Source: an uncultured Ruminococcus sp.
GTDB taxonomy: Bacteria; Bacillota; Clostridia; Oscillospirales; Ruminococcaceae
Direction of reading: 5' to 3'
DNA length: 64,000 bases
NCBI GenBank assembly: GCA_934435205.1
Contig: CAKSAK010000003.1
Span: 405,107 to 469,106, forward strand
Shown: positions 26,007 to 34,117 of the stretch, piece after piece
Layout of the letters: each line of letters begins with the position of its first letter
How positions within the stretch are numbered: position 1 is the first letter of the stretch
Translations under genes and position numbers: made by a program
The notes under the pieces: generated by a model
The model's input: only the letters and a program-made list of their open reading frames with translations
Databases searched by the model: none
Told to the model about the DNA's origin: nothing

Positions 26007-26708
26007 TTAAATTTCCTTTTGAATATTATAATTATCTTGATTATCTTGTATCTCATACGCCTTATCAATATATGATTCCATATCATCAACAAAATCTGAC
26101 CATTTCACGCACAACATATAATTACAATCTCCATGATATATTGTATGACCAACATCACAGCTATTCGCATCAGGATTTTTATGATTGAACATATTTCCAC
26201 TCATTATACTAAAAATTAAGCTTGAATTACTATCATAAAATTGACATCCACTACTACAACATGTTTTTTTGTACGTAAAATAATCATACATACCATTTAT
26301 ATCAGGCAAAATAACCGCTAAAAGTGCATTTGTTTTACTCTTGACTGGTTTTTCATTTTTATCTTTCCTAGAAACTTCTTTCAAGGAATATGATATTTCC
26401 TGCGGAATCCATTGATATTTTTCCTCTTTAAATTTTTCTCGCATTCCTTTTGACAGCATTATAATTGTTAACGTGCTATCACGAATTCTATTTTTCAGTT
26501 TTTCCCAAATAGTTGAATCTTTGAGCTGTGATAAATCTTCTCCATCTGATTCACCTTTGTAAATATGATCGGTTTTAGATTTAAGTGTTTCTTCAATCAC
26601 ATCAACATAATCCCTAACAGTACAAGCCCACCATTTTCCAGGATCATCAGTAATATTTTCAACGTCATTATCGGCATATTTATATGATATAAATATTTTT
26701 CTTCCCAT
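26007..26708 (-). CDS. TIR-like domain protein (DUF1863/ThsB-type)
   Basis: The 233-residue protein begins GRKIFISYKYADND, the first strand of a TIR-like domain of the DUF1863/ThsB kind. A conserved-looking W-x3-E motif, QWIPQEISYS near residue 107, corresponds to the TIR catalytic glutamate region. The C-terminal half carries a Cys-rich stretch (TCCSSGCQF) and is not recognised. TIR enzymes of Thoeris systems make cyclic ADP-ribose-type signals from NAD+ after phage sensing; whether this one signals or only degrades NAD+ is unknown. It follows the two-helix membrane gene by 13 bases and is the last gene of the TIR operon. Confidence 0.75.
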   Translation of the reverse strand: MGRKIFISYKYADNDVENITDDPGKWWACTVRDYVDVIEETLKSKTDHIYKGESDGEDLSQLKDSTIWEKLKNRIRDSTLTIIMLSKGMREKFKEEKYQWIPQEISYSLKEVSRKDKNEKPVKSKTNALLAVILPDINGMYDYFTYKKTCCSSGCQFYDSNSSLIFSIMSGNMFNHKNPDANSCDVGHTIYHGDCNYMLCVKWSDFVDDMESYIDKAYEIQDNQDNYNIQKEI

Positions 26709-26721
26709 ACATGTTTCCTTT

Positions 26722-27135
26722 CTATTTTAAAATAAATCCACCAATAATCAATCCCAATGATAATAGCAAATAAATCGGCAAAATCGTTATAGAAGTCATT
26801 GTTTTAACTAGACAACATTTACAATCTTTGTATTTATCTATTAGCATTTCAAACTCTTTTATATCCGTTCCATAATGGTCAGTGTTTACAATTTCTTTAT
26901 ACAACTCTCTAAATTTACGTTCTTGTTGTAAATAATATGAATCTAAAAACCAGAAGATTAATACAGGGATAAGAGCTATAAAAATGTATGTAACTTTTCT
27001 GCTATTAGCATAAAGTGCTAATAGTGCTGATACCAATGTTATCGTCCATCCCTTTATTTGAAATGAATTCGTATTCATTCTTGTAATGATGCCTTGTATC
27101 ATTTTTAAATGTTCTATTTTACTTTCCATACTCAT
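26722..27135 (-). CDS. Two-helix membrane protein paired with TIR genes
   Basis: The 137-residue protein has two pairs of hydrophobic segments: residues 27-63 (WTITLVSALLALYA and TYIFIALIPVLIFW) and 115-137 at the C-terminus. The stretch NTNSFQIKGWTITLVSAL and the following LDSYYLQQERKFRELY look like the conserved core of a family often found beside TIR-like genes. No enzymatic motif is present. Its start overlaps the extended frame of the upstream TIR gene, so it is translated within the operon. A role as membrane sensor, anchor or effector of the TIR system is inference. Confidence 0.65.
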   Translation of the reverse strand: MSMESKIEHLKMIQGIITRMNTNSFQIKGWTITLVSALLALYANSRKVTYIFIALIPVLIFWFLDSYYLQQERKFRELYKEIVNTDHYGTDIKEFEMLIDKYKDCKCCLVKTMTSITILPIYLLLSLGLIIGGFILK

Positions 27136-27918
27136 TTTCCTCTATCTTATTAACTTGCTTATATAAGGTATCTAAGGGATGCTCATGGTCTGAACAGCTT
27201 GTTAACCATACTTCTAAACTTTTATCATAAATTTTTTCCATATGTTCTTTATTGATTTGATATTTGATTTTCAATTCTGAATGTTCAAGTTGAAAACCCG
27301 CATTTATTGGATACCTATAACCTTTTCTTTGCGGTTTTTTTCACGCAGATATCTTGTCATTTCAACCTCTGAATAAATCCATGAAGATAAAGTGCTTTCA
27401 GTGTTTTTAATATTATCTGCAACCGGCAATGAATTTGGTGTATCCATAAAGAATATACATTCACATTTATCCATCATTTTCATTAACGCTACATTTAACA
27501 TCATATGAACATGACTAGTAGAAATGTTTCGTTTTTCATAATTATATGTTGCATCGTGATTTTTACAATATCTTTCGTCAATCTGTTTTAACAATTCATT
27601 AGAATACCCCCAAACGCATGAGTCAATAAATGCATTTAAATTAAAATTCTTTTTCAGCCAACCGGCAAATGCAATTACATATTCTTCATCCAAGTGTGAA
27701 TGAGATATAAAAATATTTGAATTTATATTTGGAAACCAATCTTGCGACATTGCATCTCCATCAATTATTTCATCATTCAATAAGTATTCTTCCAGTGTAT
27801 TATGAACATCTTTTTGATTCTTGCTAAATATACCTTTGCCTGACGCCAAGAAGTCATTAAACATTCCCTTGTTTCCAATTTTTGTATTAAAAGTGACAAA
27901 TATGCTTTTTACCTCCAT
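27119..27918 (-). pseudogene. TIR-domain gene with a frameshift at a slippery heptamer and no good start codon
   Basis: The N-terminal frame (to TAA at 27304) encodes a TIR domain with IFISHSHLDEEYVIAFAGWL and the W-x3-E motif SSWIYSEVEM. Near 27332 the minus strand reads A-AAA-AAC in the zero frame; in the -1 frame the sequence continues as a further 70 residues (KGYRYPINAGFQLEH to EENEYGK) to TAA at 27119. That extension aligns with the C-terminal part of the paralogue at 31239-32276, so the intact gene was about 265 codons. The best ribosome site (GGAGG) points to an ATA codon at 27903 where the paralogue has ATG. It is either decaying, mis-sequenced in the A run, or expressed by -1 frameshifting. 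Confidence 0.75.
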
Positions 27919-27981
27919 ACTATAATAAACATATCGGTACAAGTTTTTTTAATCCATAAAATAAAAATTTATGTGATGAAC

Positions 27982-29814
27982 TCATTGTTTTTCATTCAAG
28001 TAATCTAACAATTGCTTTGATAACATAACATAATCAAGGCTTTCTGCAAATTCATTATTCATTACTAAAGGAGCATCGTTTAAACCCTGCCAACCATTAG
28101 CCTTATATTCAGAAGCAACGATAGAAGAACATCCTCCAACAGAGCCTACTACAAATACTGGTATTCCATTCTCAATAGCTAATGCTATTTCTTCACGAAT
28201 TCCTTCATCAGCTTTATTTTTCTTAATTTTACCGCCCATACAAATTAGAGCTGAAACTTCTTTCCGTTGTATCATATGCTTTCTCATTGTGGTCAAGCTT
28301 TTACTTAATGAATTATTCTTTTCTGTTTCATTAAAAGTAGTACTTTCATTATAATATTCTTTTGAATATAGATATTTATCCTCAAACCACTTTGATATAT
28401 ACATTTTTAAATGCTCTTTACAATTTTCAGAATAAATCAACTTCGATATTTCAAAAAACAACTCTTGAAAGGTAGGGTGAGAACCAAATGTTAAAATATA
28501 TCCGGATTTTAAAATTGATTTTGCAAAAATCACAAGAGCATCCGTAAGCGTTTGCTTATATATTTCCTCACCATCTGGAAAAGCTCCAGAAATAATTATT
28601 TCACTATTTCTATTGCTAACAGGCTTTTGAAGATAATTACCCCAATGAAACATAAAATCCTCATATGTTTCAATAATTATTTTATCGCTTTCTTCCTTTG
28701 TGAATACTTTATCTGTTAAAATAACAGATGAATCGTAATGATCATTCATTCTATTCAAGTATTTTTTTAAATTTTCTTTATCCGATAAAGTAGGTGTTCT
28801 GCCAAATAACTGAACATATTGATTTATATCTCGTTGTGGATATCTATACCCTTTTCGTTTTACATCAATATTAAAGATCATTTTTTCGCTATCAATACAC
28901 TTTATTTTATCTTCAAACATTTCTTCCAACGCATTATGACAATCAAACACTACATTTGATTTAGTCATAATCAAGTCAAATGTTCTTTCCATAATTTCAT
29001 CAGTAATTTCAGTTAATCTTTTGATATCTTTAAATTCATCTAAAGAATAACTCAAGTGTGGCTTTTCTGAAGGAACAAATTTTAATTTATGAATATCGGC
29101 ATTTTCTATCTGCACCCATAAAACAGGAATGTTTCTCAGAATAGCATATCTCAATTCTTTCTGTATCCACTTAGAATCGGCAGACTTAGGTGTATGAATA
29201 AAAATAAATGCATCACTTTCTGACATTGCTTTATCTATTTCACTTTGTGCTTCTTCACCAACTTTTACAGAAGTAACATCACGAAATGTTTCACACGCCT
29301 TGAACTGAACACTAAGAGTATCACAGAGCTGTGCTGTAATTTCTTCACCATCCAAACGTCTATGGCTTATAAAAATAAGACCACTTTCACTATACATAGT
29401 CGGCATTATGTTCGCAATAACTTTTCGTGCAAAGCAACGAGCTGCCAATGGAAGGTAATCATCACTTAAATCTCTGCATCTGAGCTGTTCCCAAACATCA
29501 TAGCTTTGCTTATCGGCAATAATCTCTAACGGCTTTCTTGTTTCCTTATCCATAGCAATCGGATATATGGTCGCTTTTTTGTTCTTAGCCAAATATAACA
29601 GCTTTTTTAAATTTTCATCTGTTGAAACTGACTCATCATTAAAAATTATTATTATACTATCATTTTCAATCTTAGATAAATACTTAGCTGCATTATTCAC
29701 CATAGAATAAGATATATCGTACTTATCAAACTGTTCTTTGAGCTCCTTTACAAAGCAATGAGCTTTACTATGATTTTTCATTATAAATGATGGATTTATA
29801 ATATAAATACTCAT
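27982..29814 (-). CDS. TIR-TIR-SLOG protein, probable NAD-linked immune effector
   Basis: The 610-residue protein has three parts. Residues 1-125 are a degenerate TIR-like domain (IYIINPSFIM, SIIIIFNDESVS). Residues 143-270 are a full TIR domain with LIFISHRRLDGEEI and the W-x3-E motif KWIQKELRYA. Residues 400-600 are a SLOG-like Rossmann domain with IIISGAFPDGEEIY, ILTFGSHPTFQEL and ICMGGKIKKNK, followed by GIPVFVVGSVGG. SLOG domains bind nucleotide-derived ligands and are the sensor part of the Thoeris effector ThsA. Here the SIR2 part is replaced by TIR, so a ligand-gated TIR NADase is a reasonable model. AGGAG precedes the ATG. A long structured leader lies upstream. Confidence 0.8.
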   Translation of the reverse strand: MSIYIINPSFIMKNHSKAHCFVKELKEQFDKYDISYSMVNNAAKYLSKIENDSIIIIFNDESVSTDENLKKLLYLAKNKKATIYPIAMDKETRKPLEIIADKQSYDVWEQLRCRDLSDDYLPLAARCFARKVIANIMPTMYSESGLIFISHRRLDGEEITAQLCDTLSVQFKACETFRDVTSVKVGEEAQSEIDKAMSESDAFIFIHTPKSADSKWIQKELRYAILRNIPVLWVQIENADIHKLKFVPSEKPHLSYSLDEFKDIKRLTEITDEIMERTFDLIMTKSNVVFDCHNALEEMFEDKIKCIDSEKMIFNIDVKRKGYRYPQRDINQYVQLFGRTPTLSDKENLKKYLNRMNDHYDSSVILTDKVFTKEESDKIIIETYEDFMFHWGNYLQKPVSNRNSEIIISGAFPDGEEIYKQTLTDALVIFAKSILKSGYILTFGSHPTFQELFFEISKLIYSENCKEHLKMYISKWFEDKYLYSKEYYNESTTFNETEKNNSLSKSLTTMRKHMIQRKEVSALICMGGKIKKNKADEGIREEIALAIENGIPVFVVGSVGGCSSIVASEYKANGWQGLNDAPLVMNNEFAESLDYVMLSKQLLDYLNEKQ

Positions 29815-29846
29815 GTATTTGACTCCTAATTATATTACAATTGCCC

Positions 29847-29889
29847 CTAGCAAAATGATATGATGCCAATAAACAAGCGATTTTGCTAG
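29847..29889. repeat. Hairpin in the leader of the TIR-TIR-SLOG gene
   Basis: A perfect 10-bp inverted repeat (29847-29856 with 29880-29889) with a 23-base loop lies 33 bases upstream of the start codon, within the region transcribed from the promoter at 30357-30385. Confidence 0.6.
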
Positions 29890-29965
29890 CCCAAAAATTA
29901 GCTTTATCAACAAAATAAAGTGTATGATTTATGAAATGTATTTTATTAATTCGACCATAATGCTG

Positions 29966-30082
29966 CCAACAACCGCTTGATTGCCAGAATTCTACAAGAA
30001 TGTAAAAGTCAAGTCCGCATGTGCGTTCATTTATTGTTGTCTTTTATATTCTTGTAGATATAATGGCAAAGCCGGTTGTTGG
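29966..30082. repeat. Long imperfect inverted repeat, 43-bp arms
   Basis: The arms 29966-30008 and 30041-30082 match over most of their length, with perfect blocks CCAACAACC, TTGCC, TCTACAAGAAT and TAAAAG, around a 32-base loop. A promoter-like pair (TTGTCT 30037-30042 and TATAAT 30059-30064) lies in the right arm on the plus strand. The surrounding 600-bp stretch 29815-30415 holds no convincing gene. The element may be a structured leader RNA, a regulatory region or the end of a small mobile element. Confidence 0.65.
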
Positions 30083-30356
30083 TAATTTGTATAAGATGTC
30101 ATTATTTACACATTTGGAAGTTCAGTCTTGAATTTATCTGTCATCATTATCATCATACACAAGAGGAAATCTATACTGCAGTTGAAGAATTGCATATGTA
30201 CCATCCGCATTCTTATAATGATTACAAACCACCCCTTGAGGTTCATTACAGTGAATCATTATTTAAGAAATGGTGTTACAAAGATACTTGACTAGAGCAG
30301 TTTATCATTAAAATCACTTGATAACCTATTATTTTATTTTCGCTTGTTATATCTTT

Positions 30357-30385
30357 ATTATATCATATTTTCTCTATGAGAACAA
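30357..30385 (-). promoter_or_regulatory. Promoter of the TIR-TIR-SLOG operon with a leader of about 530 nt
   Basis: On the minus strand TTGTTC (30380-30385) and TATAAT (30357-30362) are 17 bases apart. The next gene start is at 29814, so the transcript would carry an unusually long leader with both inverted repeats. Confidence 0.75.
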
Positions 30386-30415
30386 GTTCTTAACGCACGG
30401 AAAAATAATATTTTA

Positions 30416-30907
30416 TTACTGTGGTGGTTTGTTTTCTATTGCATTTTCAATAAGATCATCAATGTTATTTGATATATCATCATATACAAATTTACTTGAT
30501 TTATACGGTGGATCATAACAAGTCACATACTTGGAAAGTCTTTCACCATTATTAGTAAATACATTATAAAATGGATTACTTCCTTTTTCAGTTTGATCGC
30601 CGTTTTCGTTTTTCAAACCATGAATGTATATTCCAACGATACCTTTTTTCAATTCATATGCCTTCTCTATTTCATATTTCACCCATTTTCTTGTTGAAGT
30701 GGTTTTACCAATTAGAACCACGATGCATGAGCGCATGGCCATCTGCTCATTAATCCACTTTTTTATTGAAGCTTCACTTTTGGATTTTACAGTTTCCCAG
30801 TCATTATCAGAAAAGGTGGAACTTTTACTTACAACATTCATCTTTCTTATTTGCGATGCTCTCCAAGCGTCCTTATTATATTCAAAGCTAAAAAATACCT
30901 GTCTCAT
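30416..30907 (-). CDS. thsB: ThsB-like TIR protein (Thoeris sensor/cyclase)
   Basis: The 163-residue protein begins MRQVFFSFEYNKDAW and contains KKWINEQMAMRSCIVVLIGK and the W-x3-E motif KWVKYEIEKAYELKK near residue 85. This is the compact single-domain form of the DUF1863/ThsB family. In Thoeris, ThsB senses phage and makes a cyclic ADP-ribose isomer from NAD+ that activates the effector ThsA. I choose ATG 30907 behind AGGTGAG; the frame is open farther upstream, but that part is the tail of a decayed SLOG gene. The expected thsA gene is present only as a remnant directly upstream. Confidence 0.85.
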   Translation of the reverse strand: MRQVFFSFEYNKDAWRASQIRKMNVVSKSSTFSDNDWETVKSKSEASIKKWINEQMAMRSCIVVLIGKTTSTRKWVKYEIEKAYELKKGIVGIYIHGLKNENGDQTEKGSNPFYNVFTNNGERLSKYVTCYDPPYKSSKFVYDDISNNIDDLIENAIENKPPQ

Positions 30908-31246
30908 AACACTCACCTGTCCTTTATAAATTTTATAAATCATAAATAATTTGCTGCTCACTGAATATTTTATTAATAAGTCAATAAATTCATTACCCTT
31001 TGCTACTTTTTCAATATGGACATAACATTTTTGTAAGTATACATATTTTGTCGGCTGTGATTTAACTTCATCCAATAATCCTTTGCCATATATCCAGTAC
31101 TTCCAACGGGAATAAGCCTTCTTCCCTTCTTAACTGCTATTTCAAATTCTTTTTTACACCATCTGCATTAACAATATGACTATGACCAGCACATCTAATT
31201 ACTTATTTTACTTATGTAAAATCTTTCTTAATTCGCTTTTACTCAT
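30908..31246 (-). pseudogene. Remnant of a SLOG-domain gene (ThsA-like), deleted and frameshifted
   Basis: Read across frames, the minus strand gives the end of a SLOG domain: HIVNADGVKK, then EFEIAVKKGRRLIPVGSTGY, then LLDEVKSQPTKYVY. The first shift lies in an A6 run near 31150 and the second near 31078. The ADGVKKEFEIA...IPVGSTGYMAK pattern is that of the C-terminal ligand-binding domain of ThsA-type effectors. A start codon coupled to the TIR gene (ATG at 31246 overlapping its stop) opens a 12-codon frame, MSKSELRKILHK, likely the original N-terminus, so the middle was deleted. Loss of thsA next to an intact thsB is notable. Confidence 0.65.
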
Positions 31247-32276
31247 TTAAACCTCTTTGTTTATAAATGCATTTACATCTTTCACCTTTACAAATTGAAC
31301 AGTTATTTTTTTCATATTCACATAAAAATACTCGTTCAAACAATTCATACATATATCGGGAATCAACATTTCCATCAACAACGGATTTAAAATATTCAAT
31401 GTAATCACAACTAAAATAGCGAAACAAGGTCTTTGTATTTTCAAGCTCCTTAGGATGCTTGAAACAATATAAAGCATCTAAAGGGTAGTCTTGATACTTT
31501 TCATAACAATTGCATTTAAAATTTTCATTCCACTTCATTAAATCTTCTTTATCCAAATCAGTCAAATGTATCAAAGATATATTATATGAAATTTTTAAAT
31601 CTATTAATGCATATTCAGGTGTCACGCTTTCATTTGCGTGAAAAAACTCAGCATATTTCCTATAATACAGTAATGGCTTTTTTCTTACAATTTGTGTGCA
31701 TACAATTTCAGAATAAATCCAAGGAGAGTATGTAATATTCATTGTTTTGTTTATATCATCAAAAACTTCTATTGAATTGTCAGTGTTCAACAATATTACA
31801 CATTCAACTCTGTCTATCATTTTTTGTAATGCAACTGACAACATTATATTTACATGTTGAGAAGCATTGTTGCAAGCATTGTGATCATATGTAAATCCAT
31901 AATTTTCATCTTTTTTCTTGTTGCAAAAATCAGAATTGATATCTTCCAATAATTTTTGTGAATAACCCCACACATTTGAATCAATAAAAACTTTTAGCTT
32001 GAACTCTTTATGAATCCATCCTGCTAAAGCGTTTGCAAGACTCACGTCATTGCTAGAATGAGATATAAAAACATCTGCATCAATAATAGGAAAATTATCG
32101 TCCTGTAATTCACTTCCATTAATTGTTCTTTTACGGATATAACGATTCAAATCGTTTTTATATTCAAAAACCTTACTATTTAGATGACTTTCACCAATTA
32201 TTTTATATTCATCAAAGCTCATTAGCTCGTTGTCAAAAAAATCTTCGTTTAATTTCAAATTATATCCTGTAAACAT
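31239..32276 (-). CDS. TIR-domain protein with C-terminal Cys-rich extension
   Basis: The protein of 345 residues has a TIR domain (about residues 70-205) with ADVFISHSSNDVSLANALAG, the segment KVFIDSNVWGYSQKLL and the W-x3-E motif SPWIYSEIVC. The C-terminal 130 residues end in a Cys-rich stretch (NNCSICKGERCKCIY), perhaps a metal site. It is a paralogue of the frameshifted TIR gene at 27119-27918. The start is ATG 32276 because AAGGAG lies between it and the upstream ATG 32294. Its stop overlaps the start of the decayed SLOG gene, and thsB follows, so these three formed one operon. Confidence 0.8.
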   Translation of the reverse strand: MFTGYNLKLNEDFFDNELMSFDEYKIIGESHLNSKVFEYKNDLNRYIRKRTINGSELQDDNFPIIDADVFISHSSNDVSLANALAGWIHKEFKLKVFIDSNVWGYSQKLLEDINSDFCNKKKDENYGFTYDHNACNNASQHVNIMLSVALQKMIDRVECVILLNTDNSIEVFDDINKTMNITYSPWIYSEIVCTQIVRKKPLLYYRKYAEFFHANESVTPEYALIDLKISYNISLIHLTDLDKEDLMKWNENFKCNCYEKYQDYPLDALYCFKHPKELENTKTLFRYFSCDYIEYFKSVVDGNVDSRYMYELFERVFLCEYEKNNCSICKGERCKCIYKQRGLNE

Positions 32277-32379
32277 ATTAGTCTCCTTAATCATATTATT
32301 TTCATTAATTCTTGATCATACAAGATTGATGAAACAATTAAAAATTTTCACATGTTATTCGCATATAAGATCAACATTA

Positions 32380-32426
32380 GATAACTTCAAATTATATTAT
32401 GTAAGGTGACCTTTTATGAATAATAA
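32380..32426. repeat. Left copy of a perfect 47-bp inverted repeat
   Basis: This 47-bp sequence is repeated exactly in inverted orientation at 34107-34153. It contains the ribosome site AAGGTGA and the first codons (ATG AAT AAT AA) of the methyltransferase gene. No clear promoter reading rightwards was found outside it in 32295-32379. Confidence 0.95.
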
Positions 32427-33144
32427 CCATTTAAATAAAGAAGAAATTGCGCAAATGTATAACGAAATGCATGAAATATGGCCAGATGATGACAAATGGT
32501 ATAGTTATATACATAATTGTATAGTAAAATATGTAAATTCTCAAAAGGAACTGATGAATTTGTCAGATGAGTCTTTAATATTAAATCTCGGTTCTGGGGG
32601 CAATGAATATAATATTAATGGCATACACTATCATGTAGACATTGCCGAAGAAAAAATTAAACATTGCAAAAACTTTATTGTTTCTTCTGCCGAAAATACA
32701 CCTTTTAATGATAATTTTTTTGATGGAGGGATTTGTGTAGGATCAGTTATAAATTATTGTGACCCATTTGCAGTAATTAGCGAAATAAGTAGGACATTAA
32801 AAAAAGGTGGATATTTTATAATTGATTTTGAGCAAAGCGAAAGTTGGCAATTTTACGGACAAAAAGAATATAAAAGTGAAGCGACAATAATTCATTCATT
32901 TAATAGTGGATATGAAGATAAAATATGGTTTTTTTCTTATTCATATATAGTGGGAATTCTCAAAACCTATTCACTAAAGATTATAAATGTCGAAAGGTTT
33001 CATTTGTTGAGTCCATTACTATACAGATATACAAAAGATGAAAATAAATCAGCCAAATTTGCGAAGTTCGATTCGTTCCTTAAATGCCTCCCATGTATTA
33101 GAAATAAATCTTGCAATATCATTTTAACAGTGCAAAAAGTTTAG
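32416..33144 (+). CDS. Class I SAM-dependent methyltransferase in a putative invertible cassette
   Basis: The 242-residue protein has a Rossmann methyltransferase core: LILNLGSGGNEYN near residue 56 (SAM-binding motif I, GSGG), the HVDIAEEKIKH strand, and FDGGICVGSVINYCDP near residue 102 with the later ISRTLKKGGYFIIDF. These features match Methyltransf_11-like small-molecule or protein methyltransferases; the target is unknown. Its first codons and ribosome site lie in the left 47-bp repeat. It overlaps the convergent gene by 26 bases. In this orientation I see no strong promoter in front of it, so it may be silent until the segment inverts. Confidence 0.8.
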   Translation: MNNNHLNKEEIAQMYNEMHEIWPDDDKWYSYIHNCIVKYVNSQKELMNLSDESLILNLGSGGNEYNINGIHYHVDIAEEKIKHCKNFIVSSAENTPFNDNFFDGGICVGSVINYCDPFAVISEISRTLKKGGYFIIDFEQSESWQFYGQKEYKSEATIIHSFNSGYEDKIWFFSYSYIVGILKTYSLKIINVERFHLLSPLLYRYTKDENKSAKFAKFDSFLKCLPCIRNKSCNIILTVQKV

Positions 33145-34117
33145 AGAACACTGGCAAATTTTTAATTATTTTTGCTGCTTTCGAATCAGATAAGGCTACA
33201 AAAGAAAACACTATAAATACTACTGCTACTGACACTAATGCAATAGTTGTTAATTGAACATTCAGTTCTTTCGCAAAAAACAGAACCCCCAGTACCACAA
33301 TAATAACAATTATTGTATATATTAAAGCGTTTTGAATAGACTTAGTTTTTGAAGGAATGCTTTTATCATCAGATGAATAGGAGTGCTTTTTATTATACCC
33401 ATTCATTATGACATACTCCTCATTCAATGAGCTGGTTATCATGCTCAAATAACCCTCATATTTCTTTAGATAGTCTTGTTTTTCAGAAATATCAATGAAG
33501 GGATCATCCCATGCTTGATAATATAAATATACAGTTTTAACAATTGAAATGTATGTATTATTTTTTATTTGGCTCAACCCCAATACTTTTTGGTATATCA
33601 TTAGTAGTGATTCTTTTTCGCTTTCCTCATTTGTTTTTTCAAGCATAGGGTGAACATATAGACAATTTGCTACTTTAAAATTTTCAAGTTCATACATCTT
33701 TATTTCTGAAAGGTATATTTTTGTTGAATCATATTTGCACAGAATTTCTTTTGTTATAAAGTCGTAATCCAAACCCTGCTTATTAATATAATCTACTATT
33801 AACCAGTAAAAAGAATAAAAAGCACTATTTGAATTGTATTGCTTATCTATTGCAATATAATCTATTAGTAATGTTCGGCTTTTCTTAATATATGCCAGTT
33901 CTGCATATCCAATTACAATGTCATTTGATAATAAAACAAAGAAAAACAAATCTCCTAACGCAAACTTTTTGAAATGGTCTATCCAATATTTAATTTCATT
34001 AGTGCTTGTTTTTTGTATATATTCAACTGACTGTGTATAAATCTTCATGGCTTCAAAATATTCCGAACATTTTGAGGAGGTCAAACGCATTAATTTATAA
34101 TCCACATTATTATTCAT
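33119..34117 (-). CDS. GNAT-like acetyltransferase domain with two C-terminal membrane helices
   Basis: The 332-residue protein has an N-terminal region of about 150 residues that looks like a GNAT fold (FFFVLLSNDIVIGYAELAY, then LLIDYIAIDKQYN as motif A), a helical middle, and two membrane helices at residues 268-288 and 290-312. A membrane-tethered acetyltransferase is unusual. The GNAT assignment is moderate because the pyrophosphate-binding loop is not typical. The gene starts inside the right 47-bp repeat with the same ribosome site and MNNN start as the methyltransferase. A promoter with 17-bp spacing lies just outside the repeat, so this gene should be the one expressed in the present orientation. 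Confidence 0.65.
   Translation of the reverse strand: MNNNVDYKLMRLTSSKCSEYFEAMKIYTQSVEYIQKTSTNEIKYWIDHFKKFALGDLFFFVLLSNDIVIGYAELAYIKKSRTLLIDYIAIDKQYNSNSAFYSFYWLIVDYINKQGLDYDFITKEILCKYDSTKIYLSEIKMYELENFKVANCLYVHPMLEKTNEESEKESLLMIYQKVLGLSQIKNNTYISIVKTVYLYYQAWDDPFIDISEKQDYLKKYEGYLSMITSSLNEEYVIMNGYNKKHSYSSDDKSIPSKTKSIQNALIYTIIVIIVVLGVLFFAKELNVQLTTIALVSVAVVFIVFSFVALSDSKAAKIIKNLPVFSKLFALLK

Noticed and set aside
30076..30291. Plus-strand reading frame of 71 codons in the leader of the TIR-TIR-SLOG gene
   Set aside because: It has no ATG start with a ribosome site and no recognisable domain. The composition in its second half is protein-like, but evidence is too weak for a gene.
32295..32379. Rightward promoter for the methyltransferase gene
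   Set aside because: A TATAAG near 32364 has no matching -35 box at 16-18 bases. Absence of a promoter is part of the switch model but cannot be proven by eye.
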